The notes beneath the pieces are model-generated. The model searched no databases. It was not told the DNA's origin and saw only the letters and a program-made list of their open reading frames with translations. Positions 7,625 to 16,704 of a stretch of 38,301 nt of DNA are shown piece by piece. The position numbers were made by a program, and so were the translations under genes. The DNA is taken from positions 1 to 38,301 of the forward strand of contig JBGPYM010000004.1 of the NCBI GenBank assembly GCA_041493205.1, written 5' to 3'. Within the stretch, counting starts at the first letter, position 1; each line of letters starts with the position of its first letter. This DNA is from JBGPYM01 sp041493205 (GTDB taxonomy: Bacteria > Bacteroidota > Ignavibacteria > UBA10030 > UBA6906).

Positions 7625-10135
7625 TTATATTCCCTTTTCGATTTCCAGGGCAGCACGAAGGAAGGGGCCGATTCCTTTCATATCATTGGTCCGTTTCGGC
7701 TCACTGATGTAATATTCAAAGCTCCCGTCCCGGTACGGGTCTCCGCCGAGTCCCGCGCTCCGGCACGTCTGGTGCAGATTGATCATGCCGTCCGGGTCGA
7801 CGGTCACAAAGCGACGGACGATTTCTCCGAAGGATTCCTCTGCCAGCCGCCGGTAGGTACTGTCCAGAGCGCCGCTCCGGACTCCCTTTGCAAGAATGTA
7901 TGTGAACATGCAGGATGCGGACGCTTCGATGTAGTTTCCGGGCCGGGTACCCTGATCGATGACCTGAAACCAGAGCCGCGAGGCAGGGTCCCTGACGCGC
8001 GCGACTGCAGACGCGAGATCCCGGAGCTGCGCCACGAGCTCGCCGCGGCGCGGATGATCCCGGGGGAACAGATCGAGAACGTCGATGAGAGCCATCCCGT
8101 ACCACCCCATTGCCCGGGCCCAGAAGTTCGGGGAACGACCGGTGCCCGGATCGGCCCAGCGCTGCTGCCTGCTTTCATCCCACGCGTGGGAAAGAAGACC
8201 GGTCGTGGCCTCGCGGGTGTGGCGGGTGATCCAGGCAAACTGGTCTGCGATGTCGTTGAGCGCGGCGGTGTCGCCTGTCAGCACGGCGTACCGGACATAA
8301 AAGGGTTCAGCCATGAAGAGGCCGTCGAGCCACATCTGATACGGGTAGATCTTCTTGTGCCAGAAGCCCCCTTCATGCGTGCGGGGCTGCAGGCGGAGCT
8401 GATTTCTCAGCGTGTCGGCGGCTGCGCGATATTTTGACGCGCGGGTCGCGGCGTAGAGATCGAGCAAAACTCTCCCCGGTGCGATATTGTCGAGATTGAA
8501 CTCCGTAAGCTCGTAAGTCCTGATGGCCCCCTGTGCGCTGATGTACGAGTCGAGATTGTTCCGGACGAATGCGGCGTATGAAGAGTCACCGCTCTGTTGC
8601 CCCATCTCCCACAGGGCGGTGAGCATGAGCCCCTGCTCGTAATTCCATTTCTGATTCGGGGACCCCGTATCGTACGTCATGCCGTCAGGGTGGCGGAGGA
8701 GAAACGACCGTGCAATCCTGAACGACCACGGGTCCCCGTCGCGTTGATTTAGATACTGCTCAAGATGTGTGTATCCGCTCTCTGCGAGCGCGGCGCCATC
8801 CGCGGGATCGAGAGGATTCAACCCATGGCCGGTTTCCCATGCGTCAGGGATGCCGTCATGGTCATTATCCTGCTCTGCCGGCGCCGCATGAAGGTCGGGC
8901 CAACCACCCACCTGGTCCTGCGCGTCGATAATGCCGGTTCCCGCTCCCCATGTGCCTCCGTACGTTGCGCTCCCTTCGCGAACCTCCCGCACAATCCGTT
9001 CATCCACGGGGTCCCGGCGGGGCAGGTTCGCTCCCCCCCGGGCAAGCACGGAACGGAGTGCGGCGTCCGGTCTCTCGGTTGTTACCGGCGCAAATGGGAA
9101 GGATGCATTCTCATGCTTCGTCCGCTGAACGGCGGCGAAGGCGCCCTGCACGCCGCCGTTCCAATTATCCGCCGAAATGGCCGGGGATCCGTCAACGAAA
9201 TTCTCCGCAACGTACCAACGGCCGAGCGAATCCCACGGCTCGACAATCCGGCCCCGGACTCCGGGGCGGGTTGCCGGCCCTGGCCGGAAATAGTTTGCCA
9301 CCATATTCTGACGACCCCGCTCGCCGCCGTACGCGCTGTTGAATCCCCAATTATACACGACATTATTGCGGAAATCCACATTCTCACTGTCGGGCTTGCC
9401 GGAGTACCGGCTCCCGTTGAACCGCGGATTCCGGCTCGCGTGATGGGCGAGGAGATTATGGTGGAACGAGGCGCGCCATCCGCCCCAGATCCCTCCGTAC
9501 CCGTGGTCCCCTTTCGGGTGGATGGAATGGTTCAGGCTCTCGGTGACAAAACACCATTGCATCGTAAAGTCACGCACATCATAGAAGCTCGAGCACTCAT
9601 CGATGCCCCAGCTGATCGAGCAATGGTCGATGATGATGGGGCCCGGGATTCTCTCTCCCCTGCCATTCCCTGAGAGGGCGTCGTCCGCACTCCGCGACTC
9701 ATCCCCTCGCCGGAAGCGCACGTAGCGAATGATCACATTGTCTGCTTCCACGCGGACGTCGTAATTTCTGATGCAGATGCCGTCGCCGGGAGCGGTCTGT
9801 CCCGCCACGGTGAGGTCGCCGTCCCGGATGACGACGGGCGAGCGGAGCGCAATGGTGCCCGCAACGAGGAACACAACCGTCCGCGGACCGTGCGCGAGCA
9901 CCGCGTCCCGAAAGCTGCCGGGCCCGCTGTCCGCGAGGGTCGTCACTTCACACACTCTTCCCCCCCGTCCTCCCGACGCATTCCTCCCAAACCCTTCGGC
10001 CCCGGGAAACGCCAGGACCTGGGCGTGGAGAGCAGTGAAGGATGCGGCGGCGAGGAAAAGTGCCGCCACGCCCCGCAACCCGCATCGCGACCTGCAGTGA
10101 TCCTTTGCTTGTACGCTCACCCGAAGCGCTATCAT
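7625..10135 (-). CDS. Pectate lyase (PL1) - unsaturated uronyl hydrolase (GH105) fusion
   Basis: An 836-residue two-enzyme protein with an N-terminal signal segment (hydrophobic core about residues 19-38). Residues about 40-415 are a pectate-lyase-type beta-helix: AFPGAEGFGRNASGGRGG at the start, then VIIRYVRFRRGD (134-145), DALS..., IIIDHCSISWGIDE and the HHNLLAHHASRNPRF block (225-239). Residues 422-434 (DNDHDGIPDAWE) form a calcium-binding thrombospondin-3-like linker. Residues about 468-836 are a GH105 (YteR/YesR) domain with MWLDGLFMAEPFY (catalytic Asp604), WARAMGWYGMALIDVL and EASASCMFTYILAKG. The lyase would cut polygalacturonate into 4,5-unsaturated oligomers and the GH105 half would release the unsaturated uronate. 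The ATG at 10135 overlaps the GH28 stop as ATGA. No T9SS tail is seen, so a periplasmic location is likely. Confidence 0.88.
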   Translation of the reverse strand: MIALRVSVQAKDHCRSRCGLRGVAALFLAAASFTALHAQVLAFPGAEGFGRNASGGRGGRVCEVTTLADSGPGSFRDAVLAHGPRTVVFLVAGTIALRSPVVIRDGDLTVAGQTAPGDGICIRNYDVRVEADNVIIRYVRFRRGDESRSADDALSGNGRGERIPGPIIIDHCSISWGIDECSSFYDVRDFTMQWCFVTESLNHSIHPKGDHGYGGIWGGWRASFHHNLLAHHASRNPRFNGSRYSGKPDSENVDFRNNVVYNWGFNSAYGGERGRQNMVANYFRPGPATRPGVRGRIVEPWDSLGRWYVAENFVDGSPAISADNWNGGVQGAFAAVQRTKHENASFPFAPVTTERPDAALRSVLARGGANLPRRDPVDERIVREVREGSATYGGTWGAGTGIIDAQDQVGGWPDLHAAPAEQDNDHDGIPDAWETGHGLNPLDPADGAALAESGYTHLEQYLNQRDGDPWSFRIARSFLLRHPDGMTYDTGSPNQKWNYEQGLMLTALWEMGQQSGDSSYAAFVRNNLDSYISAQGAIRTYELTEFNLDNIAPGRVLLDLYAATRASKYRAAADTLRNQLRLQPRTHEGGFWHKKIYPYQMWLDGLFMAEPFYVRYAVLTGDTAALNDIADQFAWITRHTREATTGLLSHAWDESRQQRWADPGTGRSPNFWARAMGWYGMALIDVLDLFPRDHPRRGELVAQLRDLASAVARVRDPASRLWFQVIDQGTRPGNYIEASASCMFTYILAKGVRSGALDSTYRRLAEESFGEIVRRFVTVDPDGMINLHQTCRSAGLGGDPYRDGSFEYYISEPKRTNDMKGIGPFLRAALEIEKGI

Positions 10136-11727
10136 TCTGTCATCACCACTGCGCCGGGCGCGACCGCTGGGTCGATCGAGAGCCATTCTCCGGAGGCGGG
10201 GACGGCACGTCTGGACATCCTGATCCCTCCCGACAACTGACCTGTGACGGAGAGGATGATCCCCCCGGGCAGAGCCAGAGTCCCTGCCCCGAAGGTGATG
10301 TCACGGCCGTCGAGAACCGAGATCAGAGGTGCGGCCGTCGCGCTCAACGTGGATCCGTCGAAGGTCATGCCTTTTACGTCTGCGAGATTCATCCCGCGCG
10401 GTGTCCGCATCTCAACGCGGGTGAAGTACAGATCCTCCACCGGCATTTCCGGGAGTCCGAGAATTTCCACACCATATCCTTTTCCTGAGAGGCACCGGAT
10501 GTTTTCAAAATGCAGATTCCGGATCCGGGGAGTCTCCTCCGACACCGGGGCGGCAGGGAGCCGTTCGCCGGTATAGAGCATATTCACGAGGATCGCTTCC
10601 CGGGCGATGTCGCGTCCCTCGATGTTGCGGAACCAGAGATTCTCGATCGTACCGCCTCTCCCCCGCGCAGTTTTAATTCTGACGATCCGGTCGGTTCCGC
10701 TGAACTTGCAGTCCGTTGCAAGGACATTTCTGATGCCGCCCGCCGTTTCGCTCCCGATGACGATACCGCCGTGACCCCGCAATCCCGTGCAATCTCGTAT
10801 TACGACGTTTTCCGTGGGGACGCCTACCCGTCGTCCGTCCCTGTCCCTCCCGGCCTTGATCGCGATACAATCGTCACCGGTGTCGAAGGTGCACCGCTCG
10901 ATCAGCACATTCCTGCATGATGACGGATCGATGCCGTCGCCGTTCGGGACGTGGCCCCGGTCTCCTTCGGTGACAATCCGGACATTCCTGATAATGACAT
11001 TGTCGCAGTACGTCGGCGTGATGGTCCAGAACGCCCCGTAGAGAAACGTCGGTCCATCGACCAGAACATTCCTGCACCTGACGGGCTGGAAAAACGCCGG
11101 CCGGAGCTGTCTCCCCGGTGAACCGTCGAATACGCGTTGATCCACCGGCACGCCCCTGGACGCCATATCGTACAGGAGGGCTTCCGCCGGCGCGCCCTGC
11201 TCCTTCAGAACCCACCAGGGGGTTCCCTGACCGTCGAGAACACCCGTGCCGGTAATGGCGATGTTGGATTTGCCTTGCGCGTCGATGAAAGCCGACGATT
11301 TGTAACACTCGATATCCTCGTGACGCGAAAAGACCACGGGGAGATACTCTTTCGGGTCCTGGCTGAATCTGAGCTCCGCGCCTGCACTCAGATGAAGATC
11401 GATATTGTTCTCCAGATGAATGGCTCCGGTATGCCAGACACCGTCGGGAATCAGCACGGTCCCACCTCCGGCGCTTGCGGCGGCTTCGATAGCGTTTCGG
11501 ATGGCTTCTGTCGAGCTCGTTCCTTCACGTGCGCCGTAGCTGCGGATATCGAACCGGCGCGCAGGGATGGCGGGCAGTGTGAACGAAGCTAGCGGGAATG
11601 GCGCAACGACCGGACGAATCGTATCCCGGGGGATCGCGGTAGGAGTATCCTGCAGAGATGCAGTCCCCGGGATGCCGATGCAGGAGAACAGGATGAGCGC
11701 GGGGAGCGCTGCAACTCCGTGGTTCAT
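10132..11727 (-). CDS. Secreted polygalacturonase (GH28)
   Basis: A 531-residue glycoside hydrolase family 28 enzyme that hydrolyses alpha-1,4 galacturonosyl bonds in homogalacturonan. Residues 1-24 are a signal segment (a Cys at 16 in FSC makes a lipoprotein possible but the lipobox is poor). The fold begins at FDIRSYGAREG (59). All four GH28 signatures are present: NGDGID (262-267), TGDDCIAIK (283-291), GHGG (318-321) and RIKT (350-353), giving the usual three catalytic aspartates and the catalytic His. It follows the T9SS beta-helix gene after a 150-base gap that contains a strong hairpin, and overlaps the next gene by four bases. A weak purine-rich ribosome site (GGAAAGAGA) precedes the ATG. 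Exo or endo action and the rhamnogalacturonan alternative cannot be separated by eye. Confidence 0.93.
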   Translation of the reverse strand: MNHGVAALPALILFSCIGIPGTASLQDTPTAIPRDTIRPVVAPFPLASFTLPAIPARRFDIRSYGAREGTSSTEAIRNAIEAAASAGGGTVLIPDGVWHTGAIHLENNIDLHLSAGAELRFSQDPKEYLPVVFSRHEDIECYKSSAFIDAQGKSNIAITGTGVLDGQGTPWWVLKEQGAPAEALLYDMASRGVPVDQRVFDGSPGRQLRPAFFQPVRCRNVLVDGPTFLYGAFWTITPTYCDNVIIRNVRIVTEGDRGHVPNGDGIDPSSCRNVLIERCTFDTGDDCIAIKAGRDRDGRRVGVPTENVVIRDCTGLRGHGGIVIGSETAGGIRNVLATDCKFSGTDRIVRIKTARGRGGTIENLWFRNIEGRDIAREAILVNMLYTGERLPAAPVSEETPRIRNLHFENIRCLSGKGYGVEILGLPEMPVEDLYFTRVEMRTPRGMNLADVKGMTFDGSTLSATAAPLISVLDGRDITFGAGTLALPGGIILSVTGQLSGGIRMSRRAVPASGEWLSIDPAVAPGAVVMTE

Positions 11728-11784
11728 TGTATTTTGATTCTCTTTCCGTCTGCTGTTCTTCGCGCCATGCAGAGCCCGTGAACG

Positions 11785-11824
11785 GGGAGCATCCGGGCCG
11801 CAATGCCGGCTGCCGGATGCTCCC
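11785..11824 (-). other. Intercistronic hairpin: perfect 12-bp inverted repeat between T9SS protein gene and GH28 gene
   Basis: The arms at 11785-11796 and 11813-11824 are perfect reverse complements (GGGAGCATCCGG on the plus strand). The 16-base loop contains a further 4-bp stem (11797-11800 with 11807-11810). No T-run follows on either strand, so it is not a standard intrinsic terminator. In the minus-strand transcript it would sit between the beta-helix gene and the polygalacturonase gene, where it could protect the upstream message from 3' decay or dampen downstream expression. Confidence 0.7.
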
Positions 11825-11877
11825 TGTCACTTCACCAGGAGGGAGGTGACACGTGCCCCCCACCTGTGAATGTACGA

Positions 11878-13578
11878 TTATTTCAGGACCATCATCTTCT
11901 TCACTGCCACGGAGGATCCCGAGGCAAGCTGGTAGAAATACATCCCGCTGGCGAGCGCGGACGCATTCAGCCGCACCTCGTGCGGACCCGCCTCCAGCAT
12001 CCCCGCTACCGGGGTTGCCACCCTTTGTCCGAGGATGTTATACACGGTCAGCGTCGTGTATGCGGACTTCCCGATCACGAACTTGATCGTGGTGGAGGGG
12101 TTGAAGGGATTGGGATAGTTCTGTTCGAGCGCAAACGCGACCGGTTGTCCCTGTTCCGTGGGGACTCCCGTGGAGACCGGATCGCCCAACCAGGCTGTGT
12201 ACCGCGTCGGGAACCAGTTCAGATCGCCAACGGGATATCCGCCTGTCGCCGCGGTATAGACCGCATTCGACGTCGAATATGCGCAATTGAGCGAATCCGT
12301 GTAGTACTTGATGATGCGCCGGTCATAGTCGTATTTCGGAAACCACATACTCGTCAACTTCGTCTTGTTCGCCCCCGAATCTGGCACGGAAACAAATGGC
12401 CGGCGGTACCATTTCATCAGGGCGGTCAAGAGGTTCGGCACCACCGGCAGGGTGGCCGTGTGGGGAAGGAACGCCGTTGTGGAGTCGCTGCCTATCCGGC
12501 TGTTGATGTTGTACGACAGCGGCGTCCCGGCCACCAGCGCCGGATTCGCCACGATCGGGAGCACCGAGGCGGAATCAAAGAACAACTGCCCGGCCGCCGA
12601 AATGCGGAAGTAATTGTGCTTGACCGACCAGAACGTCGTATCGTTGGGGGCCGAGAAGATCCAGGTCATCCGGGGGAATCCGAATGCGTCCTTTTCGCCG
12701 CTGTCGGTGAATTCCGCCTGGCGGACTGCATCGGTATCCTGTCCGGCGGCGAACGGATCGACGAGAAGGTTGTTGCTGATGATCGCGCGGCGGCCGAGGC
12801 GGCCGAGGGAAAGGAACCCGTGGTACGACATCCCGTTCACGCACGTGTTGTGTTCAAACCGCAGGTACTGAATGTTTGCGGTGCTGCCGAAGTGGCGGAT
12901 AATGCGGTCCTGCCAGTTCACAAACGTGTTGTTCACGACGATGAAGGAATCCACGGAGCCCGCGCGGACGTCAATGCCTTTGCCTGCGCCGAGGTTCGAC
13001 CTCCCCAGGTACCCCATGTTCGCGAAGATGCAGTTGGTAATTTTGAGATTCTTCGGGGCTGAGTCGGTGCGTATGTGGTTACCGTTGGTGTTGGTCAGGA
13101 CGCAGCTGTCGAGCGTGAGGCTCTTCCCCGACGCCGTCATGTTAAAGAGGGCGCCTTGCAGGCCCGTGAGGTTGCCGGGGATCGGCTCGAAATAGCCGGA
13201 CATGATGATGTTCTTGATGATCGCATCGCCGCGCATGTCAACGAACTGTCCCGGCGGCAGCTGCGTGGTCGCGTTCGGATAAAGGTACACCACGGGCCTG
13301 CCGACGGTCCCCACCGTGTCATTGGCAGAGATCCGGAGCGTCCAGCCGGTGTTCCGGATGATGGCATTGGAGAGATAGTTGGCGCCGCGCGTCAGGACGT
13401 ACACGGCGCTCGAATCGCGCCGCGCCCCGTTGCCGACCGTATCGCCCATGACAAAATCGTTCAGGTAGTTGCTCCCGCCAAAGGGAGGAACCCGAACGTT
13501 ATGCTGGCTGTTCGCCCCCGGGGGGCACAGGACAAGAACGGCCAGGAGAACCACAGCAACAAAGTACATTGTGCGCAT
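11878..13578 (-). CDS. T9SS-exported beta-helix protein of unknown function in the pectin operon
   Basis: A 566-residue protein with a signal peptide (about residues 1-25, ending near GANSQ). From about 30 to 380 it has repeated short strands with Asn-rich turns (LKITNCIFANMGY, FIVVNNTFVNWQDR, LRFEHNTCVNG, AIISNNLLVDP), typical of a right-handed parallel beta-helix such as the DUF4957/DUF5123 proteins in Bacteroidota pectin loci. Residues about 483-566 are a type A T9SS sorting domain (LEQNYPNPFNPSTTIKF, then the YNILGQRV and ASGMYFYQL blocks). It should therefore be exported to the cell surface, unlike the other enzymes of this operon. The start at 13578 has a perfect AGGAGG five bases upstream. 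It could be a pectin-binding surface protein or an unrecognised lyase; I see no definite catalytic motif. Confidence 0.85.
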   Translation of the reverse strand: MRTMYFVAVVLLAVLVLCPPGANSQHNVRVPPFGGSNYLNDFVMGDTVGNGARRDSSAVYVLTRGANYLSNAIIRNTGWTLRISANDTVGTVGRPVVYLYPNATTQLPPGQFVDMRGDAIIKNIIMSGYFEPIPGNLTGLQGALFNMTASGKSLTLDSCVLTNTNGNHIRTDSAPKNLKITNCIFANMGYLGRSNLGAGKGIDVRAGSVDSFIVVNNTFVNWQDRIIRHFGSTANIQYLRFEHNTCVNGMSYHGFLSLGRLGRRAIISNNLLVDPFAAGQDTDAVRQAEFTDSGEKDAFGFPRMTWIFSAPNDTTFWSVKHNYFRISAAGQLFFDSASVLPIVANPALVAGTPLSYNINSRIGSDSTTAFLPHTATLPVVPNLLTALMKWYRRPFVSVPDSGANKTKLTSMWFPKYDYDRRIIKYYTDSLNCAYSTSNAVYTAATGGYPVGDLNWFPTRYTAWLGDPVSTGVPTEQGQPVAFALEQNYPNPFNPSTTIKFVIGKSAYTTLTVYNILGQRVATPVAGMLEAGPHEVRLNASALASGMYFYQLASGSSVAVKKMMVLK

Positions 13579-13583
13579 AGCAA

Positions 13584-13589
13584 CCTCCT
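13584..13589 (-). promoter_or_regulatory. Ribosome binding site of the T9SS beta-helix gene
   Basis: AGGAGG on the minus strand, five bases before the ATG at 13578. It decides the start against in-frame codons further upstream, which would place non-signal-like sequence before the signal peptide. Confidence 0.75.
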
Positions 13590-13658
13590 GTGAGTGACGT
13601 GAACGGTGAAGGGCTCTACATGGAATAGTGGATGAGTGGTGGTGATGGATCGCGTGCA

Positions 13659-16646
13659 TTAGAGTTCAAAACGTACGCCGACATCTCCGGTGACGCCGTA
13701 GCGCTGACTTGACCGGATCGCCTCCCAGTCGTCGACACGGTTTACGGTGTATTGATCCTCTTCGACGCTGGTAAGATTGTTCAGATTGATGAACACGGAG
13801 ATATTCTCGGTGAACCGCTGCCGCACGGAGAGGTCCCACCGCGAGAACGGGCGCACGACGGGATCGCTCCTGCGCCGGGCGGAATAGACGCGGTTGTATT
13901 CTCCCTGGAAGAACACCGACAACCGGCCGGAGAACCCTCCCAGGTCATACCCCAGCGAGACGTTCCCGAAAAATTCCGGCTGCCCTTCCAGCTTCTGCTT
14001 TGTTTCCTGCAGGACGCTGTAGAACTGGGGGAGCGGCGGGAAGCCGGGAATAATGATGTAGGACGTATCGGTCCGGAAACCGAGGACGTAGGTTTCCGAG
14101 CGCACGAACGTGAAGTTATACCCGAGCACGATCCCCGACAGGGCTCCCGGCAGGAAGTTCAGGTTGGCCTGATGTTCGACCTCGAGTCCCCAGACCTTGG
14201 TGGGGTGGTCGCTGTTGACCGAGTACGTAAGGGAGATCGGCGATCCGGCAGGGAACGGCATGCGCCAGGTGATGCCGAGCGTATCGAGGATGGAAGTGTG
14301 ATTCCCCGGGTTGTAGTTCCCCCAGATAGCCGAGACCGTGTGAAACATGTCGTCGATCTCGCGGTAGAATGCGGAGACCGAAAAGAGCCCGATCTTGTTC
14401 CCGTAGAGCGACGTGTTGATCTCGAAGTTCCAGGCTTTCGCATTTTTTAACCGCGGATTGCCGATCGTGAGGAGGTTGCGCGGGTTGGTAACACGGGCAA
14501 CCATCTTCTCGAGCCGCGCGTTGAAATCAGGACGGGCAATCGCCCGGTAGGCCGCAAGCCGGATCGACATGAAATCGGTCGGGCGGACGGTCAGGTGGAA
14601 ATTGGGAAGCCAGTCCGTTTCGTTGTATTTTGCAGTGGTATCAAGGAGCGATCCTGTGATCGGGAATCCGCCCAGCGGGTTGTTCACATACTTGGCCCGG
14701 TAATCGTTGGATTCCTTCTCCACGCGGACGCCGGCGATCAGGGTCAGCATCGGGCCGAAGTTGAGTGTGTTCATGAGGTAGGCGGCCTGGACCCGCTCGA
14801 CAATGTCGTAATAGTCGGCCGCAACCTCGGGATTGTCGAAGTATTCCGACTGTCCGGTGGGGCCGACGCCGTTTTTGTTCAGCTCATACCAGTCCCGGAG
14901 GGCATCCCGGTTCAGCATGGGATTGAGGAGATACTTGTCGTACAGGTTGCGCTGTGCGGGCGACGGGTCGAGAAAATTCGTGAACAGGATCAATCGTCCC
15001 ACCTTCTGGAGATTGGCGAACCTCGTGCCGGCAAAATTTTTCGGTGTGATCGTCCCGTCGGAGTTCCGAACATAATCCTGGAAATAGTTGAGATAGTACG
15101 GCGCAAACCGCTCTGCGCTCTCCTTGAAGCGGTTCCTGTACCGGTATTTCCCGCCCAGTTTCACTTCACCGGAAGCGAAGTCGCCAATCTCGTATTTCTT
15201 CGCCACGTCGAGGAAGACGGTCTTTTCCCGGTCGAGGTTCTTTTCGCTGTCGAAATCCGCCGTGTCGAGCGTCGAGCGCGCGAAATTGTTGTACGCGTAC
15301 GGGATCAGGAGTTCCGGCGGCCCCTGCTGCGCGGAGCGCGGGGGGTTGGCCATTCCTGCCGAGTCGGTGATGGATTGTTCGCGGAACCACATCCGGTAGT
15401 CGTAGGGGTTGTCCAGTTTCGACTGGCCAAACGAGGCTCCCCAGGCCAGGCTCATGTCCAGGAGCATGTTGTCGCCGCGTACGGAGCTGGAAAACGTGCT
15501 GATGTTTTGTTCCCTGTCGCGCGCGGAATAAAACACGTCCGAGCCGATCGGAAAATCCCGCCCGTACTGGATATAATTGCGTTGCGTGTAGCTGAAGAGG
15601 TTGTTCACCCGGATGGATCCGCTGTCGGGGGTGTCGAAATCAAGCAGCAAGCCAAGCCCGCTCCGTTTGCGGATCTCATCCGAGTAGGTGAGTGTCAGAT
15701 CATCGAACAGGAATCCTCTGGAATTCACGACCGTCTGATCTTCGATGTCCGTATTAAACTGTTCGCTGCTCCGGTCGCGGCGTTCGATGTTTCCGGTCAC
15801 CTGCACGCCGAGGACGTTGTTGAAAAAACGTTCGCCGTACTTGCCGTTGAAGTCATACTGGCCCGCGTTTTTTGTGAGCTGGTTGTACGCGCCTTTCGCA
15901 TCCACGCGGATCGTCCGGATCGACGGGGCTTTGCGGGTGACCAGGTTGATGCTCCCCGCGATTGCGTCGGCGTCTTTGTCGGCGGTCAGCGCCTTGAAGA
16001 GCTCCACACCTGAGAGCGTCCCCTGCGAAAAGACGCTTAGATCCACCCCGCGGGAATCCGCGTCGGTCGCAGGAACCCTGAAGCCGTTGATGGTGATGGA
16101 GGTAAACTTGTCGCTCAGGCCGCGGAGGATGACCTTGTTTGCCTCTCCACCCGAGCGTATGATGGAGACACCGGGGAGCCTGCCGATGGCCTCTGCGGCG
16201 TTCGCATCCGGCAGCTCCTTGATTTTTTCTTCCGAGATGACATTGACGATGGTGTTCGAGGTCACCTGCTGGTTGATGGCGGCGATCTGGCCGCGCATCT
16301 GGCCCGTCACGACGACCTCCTCACCCTCGAGGACGTCGGGGGTCATCCGGAACACGAGGATGGTGTCACGATCGGCAAGTACCATCTTCATCTCGCGCAT
16401 GCGGTATCCGATATAGGAGGCACGAACGGTCACCGTGCCGGGAGTGACGTGGGGTATCGTGAACCGGCCTTCGCGGTCGGTCACACCGCCAAGGGCTGTA
16501 CCGGGGAGGTAGACATTCGCTCCCACGAGCACCTCGCCGGTCAGGGAATCGATAACGCTCCCACGGAGTGTACTCTGGGCGGCGGCGAGCGAGCATGCCG
16601 CACTCACGATGAGAAGTAGGGCAGACAGACGGTGCATTGCGATCAT
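13659..16646 (-). CDS. TonB-dependent outer membrane receptor with carboxypeptidase-regulatory-like N-terminal domain
   Basis: A 995-residue outer membrane receptor, first gene of the pectin operon. Residues 1-24 are a signal peptide. Residues about 25-110 are a carboxypeptidase-regulatory-like domain (LRGSVIDSLTGEVLVGANVYLPGT). Then comes a TonB-box-like EGEEVVVTGQ. The plug (about 120-250) contains IKELPDANAAEAIGRLPGVSI and VILRGLSDKFTSITINGFRV, which resemble the Caulobacter/Xanthomonas-type polysaccharide receptors. The remainder is a 22-strand-type barrel ending in an aromatic-containing GVRFEL. The likely role is energised uptake of oligogalacturonides. No SusD-like lipoprotein gene is adjacent. 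The ATG at 16646 has GAGGAG nine bases upstream; an internal ATG three codons later is an alternative. Substrate is inferred from the operon. Confidence 0.92.
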   Translation of the reverse strand: MIAMHRLSALLLIVSAACSLAAAQSTLRGSVIDSLTGEVLVGANVYLPGTALGGVTDREGRFTIPHVTPGTVTVRASYIGYRMREMKMVLADRDTILVFRMTPDVLEGEEVVVTGQMRGQIAAINQQVTSNTIVNVISEEKIKELPDANAAEAIGRLPGVSIIRSGGEANKVILRGLSDKFTSITINGFRVPATDADSRGVDLSVFSQGTLSGVELFKALTADKDADAIAGSINLVTRKAPSIRTIRVDAKGAYNQLTKNAGQYDFNGKYGERFFNNVLGVQVTGNIERRDRSSEQFNTDIEDQTVVNSRGFLFDDLTLTYSDEIRKRSGLGLLLDFDTPDSGSIRVNNLFSYTQRNYIQYGRDFPIGSDVFYSARDREQNISTFSSSVRGDNMLLDMSLAWGASFGQSKLDNPYDYRMWFREQSITDSAGMANPPRSAQQGPPELLIPYAYNNFARSTLDTADFDSEKNLDREKTVFLDVAKKYEIGDFASGEVKLGGKYRYRNRFKESAERFAPYYLNYFQDYVRNSDGTITPKNFAGTRFANLQKVGRLILFTNFLDPSPAQRNLYDKYLLNPMLNRDALRDWYELNKNGVGPTGQSEYFDNPEVAADYYDIVERVQAAYLMNTLNFGPMLTLIAGVRVEKESNDYRAKYVNNPLGGFPITGSLLDTTAKYNETDWLPNFHLTVRPTDFMSIRLAAYRAIARPDFNARLEKMVARVTNPRNLLTIGNPRLKNAKAWNFEINTSLYGNKIGLFSVSAFYREIDDMFHTVSAIWGNYNPGNHTSILDTLGITWRMPFPAGSPISLTYSVNSDHPTKVWGLEVEHQANLNFLPGALSGIVLGYNFTFVRSETYVLGFRTDTSYIIIPGFPPLPQFYSVLQETKQKLEGQPEFFGNVSLGYDLGGFSGRLSVFFQGEYNRVYSARRRSDPVVRPFSRWDLSVRQRFTENISVFINLNNLTSVEEDQYTVNRVDDWEAIRSSQRYGVTGDVGVRFEL

Positions 16647-16687
16647 GGGTTACTGCTCCTCGAATTTGCCACTGCTGGGCCGGTCTC

Positions 16688-16704
16688 CCCGGCGCGGCGC
16701 CGGG
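16688..16704. repeat. Perfect 8-bp inverted repeat in the receptor leader
   Basis: CCCGGCGC (16688-16695), one base, then GCGCCGGG (16697-16704). The one-base gap means the RNA hairpin must open one or two inner pairs. It lies about 40 bases before the receptor start, with no T-run. It may be a leader hairpin or simply a GC-rich coincidence. Confidence 0.45.

Noticed and set aside
14595..16013. Long plus-strand open frame (472 codons) opposite the TonB receptor
   Set aside because: Shadow of the receptor gene; no domain, no ribosome site, and composition typical of antisense frames.
13659..16646. SusC-type receptor with SusD partner
   Set aside because: No SusD-like lipoprotein follows. The next gene is a T9SS-tailed beta-helix protein, so the Sus pair label is not supported.
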